Positions 54,261 through 64,000 of a stretch of DNA of 64,000 nt are shown here, one piece after another. Numbering within the stretch: the stretch's first letter is position 1; every line of letters begins with the position of its first letter. Source of the stretch: Littorina saxatilis (Eukaryota > Mollusca > Gastropoda > Littorinimorpha > Littorinidae); the NCBI RefSeq assembly GCF_037325665.1, contig NC_090253.1, forward strand, positions 38,993,221-39,057,220, read 5' to 3'. The translations under genes and the position numbers were made by a program. A model generated the notes under the pieces. It searched no databases and was not told the origin of the DNA. It worked only from the letters and a program-made list of their open reading frames with translations.

Positions 54261-54859
54261 ATAGGAGAACAGATCGAGCGCTGTTGTAATTTTCGGATAA
54301 ATGTGAAAGAAACTTAACGGACAGGAACTTAATTAATGCGTTTGATTCTGCAAAATCATATTATCAGTGATATGGAACGTTCCTCTGCAAATTTGACATG
54401 ATGTTAGTGAGAAATGATCTTGTTTCGTAATGTTATCGTTCCGATCGTTTTGCTTTGGTTGGCTTGCGGGTTAAAAGTGTTCGTTTTTGGCTCACGAAGT
54501 GTAGCCTATGCGATCGTAACTTTGTCTGTCTGTGCGTGCGTATGTGCGTGCGTGCGTGCGTGTGTATGTCTGTGGTAGAAACTTTAACATTTCGTCATTT
54601 GAAGACGTCACATTATGGCGTAAGAGGGTTAGACGTCACGCGAAGGAATGTCTCGGTCATTGTTATTTTGAGCGGGCCGAGACTAGTTGGCAGTCGTGTC
54701 TGTAAGTAGGCTACATGCAGACAGACAGATCTAGATCTAGTGTCTCGCTTTCTTGCACAGTGTCACCTATGCTTACCGTGTGTGTGTGTGTGTATGTGTG
54801 ACGGAGTGATTGAGTTTGTGTTACTGTTTGTCGATTTCTTACGTGAGCCTTGAAGGCTT

Positions 54860-55380
54860 CGCCTCTTGTTTGCTTGTAGGTTTGTTTGTTGTTTCAGAAC
54901 TATCATTTTAGAAAGTTCATTGTGAAACTCATACCGTTTTTGTTATATTGAACCTTTTGTGTGTGTGTGTGTTTTTCTTTGCCTGTAGGTTTTGTTTGTT
55001 TGTTTGTTTGTTTGTTTGTTTCAAAACTCTGATCTTCAAAGTTCACTGCACATTTGTTTCGTTAATTTGAGCGTTTACTTCTTTTTGCTTGTAGGTTTGT
55101 TTGTATGTTTGTTTTAAAACTATTATCTTTGAACTTCACAGCCCAAAAACTCATACGGTTCTGTTATTTTAAGCGTTTTTCGTTTTGCTTGTTTGATTGC
55201 TTGTTTGTTTGTATGTTTGTTTCAAAACTATTCTCCTTAAAACTTCACTGCAACATAAACACAAACTCATACAGTTCCGTTATTTTTAGCGTTTTTGTTT
55301 TTGCTTGTTTGTTTGTTTGTTTGTGTGTTTCTTTTAAAACTATATTCCTTGAACTTCACTGCAAAATATTCATAGAAACA
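54860..55380 (+). repeat. Tandem repeat of about 110 bp, five diverged units
   Basis: Units share GCTTGTAGGTTTGTTTG, TTTCAAAACTAT, CTTGAACTTCACTGCAA, ACTCATACAGTTCCGTTATT and AGCGTTTTTG. A minisatellite with internal (GTTT)n. Confidence 0.85.
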
Positions 55381-55603
55381 AAAAGACCAACGAAGAAGGA
55401 TGCTCCCTGCCTTTAAAAAAAAGTACAACATGTAGCAAAAACAAAACTAAACTTGATGATAATCAGTTACACCCTTTCAGCGCCCAAAGGTTACATCTGT
55501 TTATATGTAATAATATGTAAATTTCCGTTTCCAAGTGTATTTTAAGCTTTTTGTCATGTTTCTTTAAGACTTTTATCTTTCTCATGTCATTGTTCTAAAG
55601 TCA

Positions 55604-57400
55604 ATTATACAATACAATACAATACAATACAATAATCTTTATTCATCTCTAAAAGAGAAATTACAAGCTTGACTGTGTGTCTGCAAAATCAATCAACCAA
55701 TCAATCAATCAACCATGCATGTAGCAACATTCACATCGCATACTCACATCATATCGCCACACGCAAACACTGTACCCACACACCTACTAAAACAAGCCTA
55801 AAAATAGAAGCAATGCATTGCCTGTTATAAAAATTATATCACATTATCACCTTATCACATTTTAACCACATTATCTTATCACATTTGTATCCTATAAATC
55901 AATATAACTAACAACAGAGAAAAACAACTGATAAAAGGATGTAAAGATTATGCCGTTGTCAGAGCGACAGCACCAGCACCTAGCGCCCCACCTGAGAGTT
56001 GAAGATGTGAATTGCAGATGGAATGAATGAGTTTCTGTAGCGTGTGGTTCTTGTGTATGGCTGTCTAAATCTTAAGCTTCTGTCCATCCGTCTGCTGTCA
56101 AGTTCAGGTCTGAGTGGGTGCGTGTCATCGGTCAAAATCTTCTGTAGCCTGTCAGTCAGTCGTCGTTCCTGCGTTGATGCAAAAGTGTCCTGCTTCCTCC
56201 CAACTACCCCACCTGCTTTCTTAATGAACTTCTCTAATCTATCCCTGTCCTGCTTGCTGATGCTGCCACTCCAACACACGGATCCAAAGTACAGCACACT
56301 ATTGCAGGTTGAGGTATAAAACATCTGGAGAATCTCTTGTCTAACATTAAAAGATCTGAGTTTTCTCAAAAAGTACAGGCGGGAGTGGAGCTTCTTCACA
56401 ATAGCATCAGTATTGGGCTTCCATGTCAACTTATTATCTATGATTATTCCCAAATACTTATACTGCTCTACTTTCTCTACAACCTCCCCCTTAATCGCTA
56501 TATCCCCATGTACATGTTCCTTCCTCCTATTGTCCATAATCATTTCCTTGGTCTTGCCTACATTAAGCTCTAAATAATTATCATCACACCACCCAACAAA
56601 CTTATCTACCTCCCGCCTGTAGTCCGAGTCGTCATCGTCAGTCATTAGTCCAACCAGTCCAGTGTCATCGGCAAACTTTGCCATGGGGCATGAGTCGCCA
56701 GAAGTACTAAAATCAGCTGTATACAAAGAAAAAAGAAAAGGAGAGAGAACTGTGCCCTGTGGGGCGCCTGTGTTCGTGCACACAGTGTCAGACACTAGTT
56801 TATCTCCCATTTTCACAAACTGAGGCCTCTTTGTCAAATAGTCCATGATCCAGAGAATGGTGGAAGCTGGAACATTCATCTTACAAAGCTTGTCTGCCAT
56901 TAAATGTGGCTGAATGGTATTAAAAGCACTGGAGAAGTCAAAAAACATCAAACGAATGTAAGAACCCGGCTTGTCTAAATGAGAATACATCTTATTAAGA
57001 ACATACAACACTGCATCATCAACATTCCTGTTTCTTCTATAAGCAAACTGACATGGGTCAATAAAATCTTTCACAAAATCACTAAGCCTAAACAGGACAA
57101 TTCTTTCAAAAACTTTCATGCACACAGAAGTCAGTGCTACAGGCCTCAGGTCGTTCATGATCTGTACAGATTTTTTCTTTGGAACAGGCACAATGCATGA
57201 AGTTTTCCACAGTGCTGGTACTTTACTAACACTAAGAGATAAATTAAAAATAACAGAAAGAATGTAACTAAGTTGCTCTGCACAGTGTTTGAGTACTCTA
57301 GGCTTCATCCCGTCTGATCCCCCCGCTTTGCTAGCATTCACCTTCCTCAACCCCCTCATCACCTCCTCCTCTGTCACTAGTGAGCAGGCGCAGCAATACT
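55604..57400 (-). mobile_element. LINE, 5'-truncated, with a full reverse transcriptase
   Basis: The minus-strand frame has the RT motifs in order: VNASKAGGSDGMKPRVLKHC, NDLRPVALTSVCMKVFERIV, MFFDFSSAFNTIQPHLMADK, NTGAPQGTVLSPFLFSLYTA, the catalytic AKFADDTGLVGL, and YKYLGIIIDNKLTW, ending HIFNSQVGR. No endonuclease domain is present; the frame continues upstream into CA-rich sequence that is not part of the element. The 3' end has a (TATTG)n tail (+ strand 55608-55634). It belongs to the CR1/jockey-like non-LTR group; the clade is not resolved. The RT frame is open with no stop, so it is fairly young. Confidence 0.9.
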
Positions 57401-58672
57401 TGGTTGTAACTTTTGAGTTGGAATGACTGTGAGTGGATGCTGTTATGCTTGTTTTGGGTGTGAATGAACACACACATGCACACGCACACACACGCACACG
57501 CACACACAAGCGGCATAAGCGGGGATGAAAGCGTGGTGGCCAGTGACCCAGAACGAACAAAAGCCAACGCTCGAAGTCCGATTTCACGAAATTCTCGGTG
57601 CGGGGTGCGCTCTGGCCCTTCTTTTTTTGGTTCTTTTTTTTTTTAAACAATTTTTTTTTTAACTTTCCCTGCTGGTTGACACTCCGTTTGATATGATGAA
57701 GAATCAACTACAACAAGAAAAGAAGATTAAAAAAAATATTGAAAAAACACAGACGCAAAAAAGACAATAACAACAAGCTAGGTAACACTCAAGAGAGGCC
57801 GGCAAAACAAACCAGCAAGCACATCATCCTGCACACGCATACCATAAGCAACTTACCCACCAACTAAATCCTAAACAAATTAACCAACAAACCAACAACG
57901 AAACCTGCTGACAAACAAACACTGAATTATGTCCAAGAAGGAAAAAAAACATGTGTTAGTGGGGATTGTGTTAGTCAGTGTCTATGCGTGCATGCGTACA
58001 TCATTTGCGGGCGTGTCAATAAGTGTGTGCGTGAGTGCGTACAGCCCCGGCGTGCGCGTGACTGTCTGCATGTCTGCTTGCGTGTCTGCGTGCCTGCGCG
58101 TACGTATGGAAAACAAAAATGTCATACCTAAAACTCCCAAAAGCAGGAAGGCAAGAAGTGAAGGCTGCATGATTAGTGACGGTCGGTTTCCTTTGTGTGT
58201 CCTTTCAAGTGTTTTTGCTCTCCTCCAGTCAGATTCTTATGAACATAAGGAAGAGCAGAATGACAAAGTGACTATAATCTCTTCGACTGATTTATTTTAT
58301 GAAATTGTCACCTAAGTAGATATTTATTCACGACCGAAGTTCAGTAAGAACCTTGAACAATATATGATAAGATAAGATAAGATAAGAACACTTTAACGTG
58401 CCATTTTCATTTTTACATAAACATATGGTATTTTGTCTGTTGGGACCACATCGCATTTGTAATAATACAAACACACGATCAAAAAGCATAATCGAACATA
58501 AATACACCCCTAATGTCACCTTATTACCTGAGCATTTGAACAATGAGCATCATATATATGAACAACCTTAATTAACACAGACTTCACAAAGCGCAGTAAC
58601 AATACAACTACATCAACACCAACAACAACCAATGTTGTAAATGTCTTGTTCTGTCAAATAGTAAACGTTCAT
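57400..58672. other. Intergenic stretch, nothing firm
   Basis: CA-rich at 57470-57510, T-rich at 57620-57660. The plus frame 57929-58315 is Cys/Val/Ser-rich from a GT-biased tract and is not convincing. A (GATAA)n run lies at about 58364-58385. Confidence 0.45.

Positions 58673-58675
<3 letters not shown>

Positions 58676-58729
<54 letters not shown>
58676..58729. repeat. (AAT)n tail of the LINE
   Basis: Eighteen AAT triplets at the 3' end of the minus-strand LINE. Confidence 0.95.
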
Positions 58730-58732
<3 letters not shown>

Positions 58733-58949
58733 GAGCATTTATATAGCGCAACATCATAACTTTACAATTATGCTCTTTGCGCTTGACACATTTAAAATTA
58801 AAACACAGTTATACAAGCATTTACATCTACATTCATAGTCAACAACGCTTAATTAAAAGCATACACCATCAAACATACATTACAAAAGATTCTTCCACTA
58901 ACTAAGTAATAAAAACATGAATAAACAAGAAATTCCTCCGATAGGAAAA

Positions 58950-59400
58950 ACACCCCCGTTGGTCAAAGGGAAATAACCATTCTCACTGCACCCATTCTCA
59001 CTGCCACCAACTGAGAAGGTTATTTCCCTTTGACCATGAATATGTTTCTGTATAAATCCTTGTAGAATCTTAATCCAGCAATAACTCCCTAACCGTGTGT
59101 TTGACTGGTCCCAATTTTTGTAAGGACCGTCTCAGGAATGTATAGAACCTGTTCACCAAGTTTGGTGACGATCGGTCCGTTCATTCTTGAGATCTATATG
59201 CGAACACAAACACACAAACACACAAACAAACAAACAAACAAACAAACAAACAAACAAACAAACAAACACATCGAGTGAAACCTATACACACCCCTATACC
59301 GGGGGTGTAACAAACACATCGAGTGAAACCTATACACACCCCTATACCGGGGGTGTAAATAGGTAGTAAAAAACAAGGAAATACCAGCTGAATACCCTTA
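58950..59400. mobile_element. Repeat nested in the LINE 3' UTR
   Basis: A palindrome GGTCAAAGGGAAATAACC / GGTTATTTCCCTTTGACC (arms at 58962 and 59018) starts it. It continues GTTTGGTGACGATCGGTCCG and (CAAA)n. A 47-bp block CATCGAGTGAAACCTATACA...CCGGGGGTGTAA is directly repeated (59268 and 59315). Family unknown. Confidence 0.55.
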
Positions 59401-60955
59401 ATCAAACAGAACATGTTATCAACAATGCTGAAAACAGTCCTAGATGTTTATATACATTATCACTAAAACAACAAATACACTACATGTAGCCTACTGATGG
59501 ACTGAGAAAACAAAATCAGGGGTTGTATTTCTTGAAGAGGTGCGTTTTAAGTGCTCGTTTGAATGCTTGGGGTGACTGAGAGTGGCGGATGTGAAAGGGG
59601 AGAGAATTCCATTGTGTAGGTGCGCAGAAAGTAAAAGTGCGTTGTCCGTATGTTTTGGTTTTGGTGTGTGGAATGGTAAGGATGCGACAGTCAGAAGAGG
59701 CACGGAGTTGTCTTGCTGGAGAATAGACGGTGAGGAGTTCAGAGAAGTAAGCAGGAGACGAGCCAGAAAAGAAGTTAAAGCAGAGGGTGGACAGTTTGTA
59801 GTCAATGCGGGCTTGAATAGGTAACCAGTGCAGTGTGTGAAGAAGTGGTGTTGCGTGATCTCGTTTTCGTGCTTTGAGAATGAGGCGTGCTGCCGAGTTT
59901 TGGACTTTTTGTAGTTTATGCAGGAGGTACAGAGGACAGCCAGAGAGAAGAGAGTTGCAATAGTCAAGTTTAGAAAGAACAAAGGCACAGACAAGAGTGT
60001 TAGTTGTTTGAGAGGAGAGTGTGTGGCGAATGGTGCTGATCTTACGAAGCTCAAAATAAGCTGCTCTACAGACTAAAGATATATGTTTGTTAAGGGTCAT
60101 GTCAGATGAAAGGGTGAATCCAAGGTTTCTAGCTGATGGTGAGAAAAGAATGTCGGTATTGCCTATTTGAACAGAAACAGGTTGGGGAGAGGGAAATGTA
60201 GTGTTCTTCCTTTTGCACAGTAAGACTTCAGTCTTATCATCATTCAGCTTGAGTTTGTTATCGACCATCCAAGATTTAACATCAGTGATGCATGTCTGAA
60301 TGGTCTGGATGGCGGAATGTGTCTCTGCAGGGGGACTGGGTTTATACAGCTGGGTGTCATCAGCAAAAGACTGATTTAAAACAGAATGGTTTTGAATCAG
60401 TGTGGAGAGGGGCTTAGTGTACATGATGAAAAGGATGGGACCGAGTACTGAACCTTGAGGAACGCCGAAAGAAAGTGGGGCTGGAGCAGACATTTGGCCA
60501 TCGACAAGCACAGCCTGAGTCCTGCCAATGAGATAGGACTCAAGCCATGCTAGCGGTGGACCGGATATGCCGTACAGAGTCTGAAGTCTATGGAGAAGCG
60601 TGACATGGTCAATCGTGTCGAACGCTGCAGAAAGGTCAAGTAGGGTAAGCACTGACACATCACCACCATCCAGAGCAGACAGAATGTCACTGATTACTTT
60701 AAGTAGGGCTGTTTCAGTACAGTGAGAAGGGCGATAAGCGGACTGAGAGTGCGAGATCAAATCATGGGTGTTCAAATATGACAACAGCTGCTTCAAAACT
60801 ACCTTTTTAAAAACTTTGGACAAGAATGATAAATTAGATACAGGACGATAATTCTTCAAAATATTGACATCAAGACTAGGTTTTTTGAGAAGTGGTTTGA
60901 CAAGTGCAGTTTTGAACAATGATTTCTTGTTTTTTGATTCAACAACAACCATCGT

Positions 60956-62060
60956 TCCGAACTAATGAGCCAAGAACACGGCATGGTAATGTATGGACCG
61001 TGAATTCAAAACATAATAAGGTTTACGTAAAATTGCGTTGATTCCTTTTTGTTGACGTGTATTAGCGCGTTTTCTGTTGTGACAGGGGAGGCTACCGCTC
61101 CTTTCACAGCAGACTCTGCACCCGAGTTGTTGGCCTTTAAGTCAACACCGGTGGATTGTGGAATTCTGTTTGTCATGGGGTCTGGTGGTTTCCGATTGTC
61201 TGTATGATGTTCATGGAAACCTTCGGGTTTGCATAACAGTTTTTATAGGGCTAAGAAATTAGCCCTAACATTTTCAATCCTGTTTGATTGCACTTCGCCT
61301 CCCGAGGTGATCGTAGTGTTTCGGCACTCGGTTACATCTGAGGTGATCGTAGTGTTTCGGCACTCGGTTACACTGTGATCAAACATAACTTTAAACTGAA
61401 ATTGTAGTCGCAAAGGTAACAGAGTTATTTCAGTTTTAAATACTAAACCCCATTTTTTAAGACCATACCAGCAACTAGCATGACGTCATTCATTGACAGA
61501 ATTGCACATGATGGCTGCCTTTTCAATAACTAGAAATACCCAATCCTAACACATGGAAGGTTAAATTGGGTAAAATCAACAGAATTAAAGAGGATTCTTT
61601 TTGATAACAATTTTTCGTTCAGATCACGGACTAATAAAGCAGCCATAAGGCGAAATAGAAGAAATAGACGAAAAACGCTACATAACGGAGTTGTGGGTGC
61701 GGGAATTCCCGCATAACCTATGCGTCTGCCAGTGGGTTTCGTCCCTTGGTTCGGTTTGTACAAGCGTTAAAATATCTTCCGTTTGACTTCCGATAGGAAT
61801 GTAATTTTTTGCATACACGCGTCTAACCCTATTCCTTACACTTTCACGAAATTTGAGCTTAATTGACCCAGAGATACAAGTCTTACCCGACTTGTTTGTA
61901 AGACATAGCCCGCCTCAAACAAACAAATAAACACTGAGACAGAGCAAATCCAGTAAGCCCCATAAGCGGCTTAAAAACGGTATCCTTCTTACCTGTCTTT
62001 GAGTCTTTTTGCAGAGAGGTTCGCCTGCGCCAGCTTGTTTCCCCAGGCTTTATATAGGAT
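60956..62060. other. Unassigned stretch
   Basis: Includes a direct repeat GAGGTGATCGTAGTGTTTCG...GGTTAC (61314 and 61350). No convincing coding frame; the minus frame 61530-61763 is short and unsupported. Confidence 0.4.
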
Positions 62061-62065
62061 GCACT

Positions 62066-62247
62066 TTGTGGAACCCCCCTTTTAAGACCTCAAAAAATCT
62101 GAGAAAATCGGGTCTTAGGAAAGACGGAGTCTCAAAATGGGGGTAATATAACAGAGGTTATGAACAGAAAATCTGAGAAAACAAAGTCTTACAAAGGAGG
62201 GTGTCTTAAATTGGGGAGGGGGGGGGTCTTAAAAGGGGGTTCCACTG
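62066..62247. mobile_element. CAGTGGAACCCCCC MITE copy
   Basis: Left GTGGAACCCCCCTTTTAAGA, right GTCTTAAAAGGGGGTTCCAC; interior GAACAGAAAATCTGAGAAAA as in 36065. One 75-bp internal unit rather than three. Confidence 0.8.
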
Positions 62248-62260
62248 GGCCAGCGTGTTC

Positions 62261-62326
62261 CCTCCCCCCTCCCCCCCCCCCTCCCCCCCCCCCCCCTCCC
62301 CCCCCCCCCCCCCCCCCCCCCCCCCG
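62261..62326. repeat. C-rich tract
   Basis: About 65 bp of C with a few T. Frames here give poly-Pro or poly-Gly artefacts. Confidence 0.95.
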
Positions 62327-62890
62327 TGAAGCCGAGTACCATGATATGCACGCACTTCTGACCTTTCAAATCTGACAACGTTTGTGGCGTACACGCAGCG
62401 GTGCAGTGGGGGGTAAAATGGATATTAAATAATTAGGGGAAATTTGTGTAATCTACCTTATAATAGGCCTCTGTCTGTCTGTTCATCCTTCACACTTTTG
62501 ATCGCTTATAGTTCCAATGTTTATGGGCCGATTTGCCTGAAATTTAGCATGGCATATGTGTCAATGCTATGGCGGCATATATGTAGAAACAATTTCTAGG
62601 CAATCGCTGCACGAATTTCGGAGTAAGATAGAGTAGAAGTCCTCGATTAGTCCTCGATTACTTTGTATCAGGACGGTTTCTCGCGATTTTTCCATCAAAT
62701 AAGTTGTTTTTCTAACATCGTTTTATGTGCCCGTTCTTCAGTGTGCATTCCTTGCTCGAACTACTACCCACGCTTTTGCTGCCCTGAGATAGACGAGCCC
62801 GGTGGTCAAACCTTCAGGTTACAGTAGCGTGCCGTCGACAAAGGTTCAGACACCCGACTTTGACTGGATGGGTCACAAGCATCTTTGCTT
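62327..62890. other. Unassigned stretch
   Basis: GCCGATTTGCCTGAAATTTAG-type sequence resembles parts of common non-coding repeats, but I cannot match it elsewhere in the window. Confidence 0.35.
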
Positions 62891-62895
62891 ACCAG

Positions 62896-62897
<2 letters not shown>

Positions 62898-62948
<51 letters not shown>

Positions 62949-63071
62949 TCTCTCTCTCTCCCTCTCCCTCTCTCTTCAAGTTCCCTCTCCCTCTCTCTTT
63001 CCCTCTCCCTAGTGTCTCTCTCTCTCTCTCTCTTTCCCTGTCTCTCTCCCTCTCTCTTTCTCTATCTCTCC

Positions 63072-63102
<31 letters not shown>

Positions 63103-63125
63103 ACACATACTCACACACACACATA

Positions 63126-63172
<47 letters not shown>

Positions 63173-63197
63173 CCCCCCCCACACACACACACACACT
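62898..63197. repeat. (CT)n then (CA)n compound microsatellite
   Basis: About 200 bp of CT with CCCT variants followed by about 85 bp of CA with a C run. Confidence 0.97.
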
Positions 63198-63275
63198 TTG
63201 TAATTCTACTTAATGTGGTTCGGGTTTGTCTCGACCCCATTTGGGTAAGCACTTGGTGGTTTTTTATTTATTTTA

Positions 63276-63781
63276 TTTAAAGGTACTGAACTTGTCAAAT
63301 CCAGGTGCACGGAGCCCCTGGGGCTTTTAGTCATACCTCAGGCAGCTGTTAGAAGAACTACCAAGTTTCATTGACTTGCACCCAAAGAGTCCAGAACTGC
63401 GATTTTTTTTACGAATTAATTTCGTACTCGGACCCGGCTGGTCTTGACCTATTTTTGAATCTAAATTTAGATCAGGTAGATCACCACATCATGCACAAAA
63501 AGACACGTCACTAGCAAACTATGTCAGACGTCATCATGAGTTTGTGTAAAACAAAATGGAGGCCGGAATCACTCAGTTGAATCGAACTCCGACCAAACAC
63601 CACGTAATAACTAGGTTAATTTATGCACTCGCGTGAACAAGAAACTGTCGAGCTTCACAGATGTCGTCGTTGGGTAGTTTTGGGTTTGTTTTACTACCAT
63701 AGGAGGATTTTTGAACTGTAAATGCACTCAGCTGCAACAAAAACGCAAAACGAAGGCTGTGAGCTGCACTGTGCCTTTAAG
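63276..63781. mobile_element. MITE with TTAAAGGTAC / GTGCCTTTAA ends
   Basis: Left TTTAAAGGTACTGAACTTG, right GCACTGTGCCTTTAAG. Similar tips to the MITE at 32957-33682 (TTAAAGGCACAG). Arms are short; interior unassigned. Confidence 0.55.
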
Positions 63782-64000
63782 AGAAATCATTATTCAGTAT
63801 TTATGTTTTATTATCGCAATTATAGTCTTCGGAATAGCATGGTAATATTCATGACCTAGTCAATTTCTTAATTTCTGTTATAACTTGGACCGGCAAAAAA
63901 GCGACCCCCCTATCATGTTTTTCCCTATAACTGTAATTATGTTCTTTCCGGGTTGTCTTTGTTTGCAATCCGATAATTTGATGCCATTTTGTGTGAAATG
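63782..64000. other. Unassigned right edge
   Basis: No coding or repeat feature recognised. Confidence 0.5.

Larger units (their letters stand above)
58673..60955 (-). mobile_element. CR1-like LINE, 5'-truncated, interrupted in its 3' UTR
   Basis: The minus-strand frame 59516-60952 has VVESKNKKSLFKTALVKPLL, LKNYRPVSNLSFLSKVFKKV, LLDLSAAFDTIDHVTLLHRL, the palm GVPQGSVLGPILFIMYTKPL, catalytic QSFADDTQLY, NDDKTEVLLCKRKN, and the C-terminal WLPIQARIDYKLSTLCFNFF with FKRALKTHLFKKYNP. This is the usual CR1/L2-group RT and post-RT region, uninterrupted. The endonuclease is missing. The 3' UTR ends in GCGCTATATAAATGCTCATT and (ATT)n (58676-58729). Another repeat (58950-59400) sits within the 3' UTR. 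Confidence 0.9.

Noticed and set aside
57929-58315. 128-codon plus-strand ORF
   Set aside because: Much of it comes from a GT/GC-biased tract (SVCVSAYSPGVRVTVC); no domain, no splice signals.

Overview
This is eukaryotic nuclear DNA, most likely from a marine gastropod mollusc. The host gene is split into small GT-AG exons inside large introns. The rest is packed with microsatellites, tRNA-derived SINEs, MITEs and 5'-truncated LINEs, and several of these repeat families look like ones common in mollusc genomes. The species is an inference from repeat style; nothing in the window proves it.

One host gene is clear: a DNTTIP1 (TdIF1) orthologue on the + strand, coding from 3185 to 34813 in 17 exons whose GT-AG junctions and phases all agree (3744 coding bases, 1247 codons plus stop). 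Exons 5-17 (11015-34813) carry the conserved 421-residue protein: dimerisation domain, AT-hook-like basic patch, and SKI/SNO/DAC-like DNA-binding domain. Exons 1-4 (3185-10370) would add 826 residues of Ser/Pro/His/Gln-rich sequence not found in the 329-residue vertebrate protein. In vertebrates DNTTIP1 is the DNA-binding scaffold of the MiDAC histone deacetylase complex (HDAC1/2 with MIDEAS).

Layout. 1-3184: nested MITEs and a fold-back element with dense subterminal repeats, then the gene's 5' flank. 3185-34813: DNTTIP1; intron 2 holds a short copy, and intron 11 an apparently long (10.5 kb) copy, of one terminal-inverted-repeat element family. Tandem repeats abut the splice sites of exons 13 and 14. 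34814-about 39540: 3' UTR candidates with a triple-nested MITE/MITE/SINE stack. 40373-44260: SINE fragments and an isolated mobile-element ORF on the minus strand. 44376-53353: a 9-kb segment bounded by inverted repeats built from a palindromic AACGTT motif, with exon-like tandem segments inside; this is the best candidate for an undescribed mobile element. 53354-64000: CA arrays, a minisatellite, two 5'-truncated LINEs (minus strand), more MITEs and simple repeats.

Apart from DNTTIP1 I see no second complete host gene. Several exon-like fragments lie inside the mobile elements and I could not name them.
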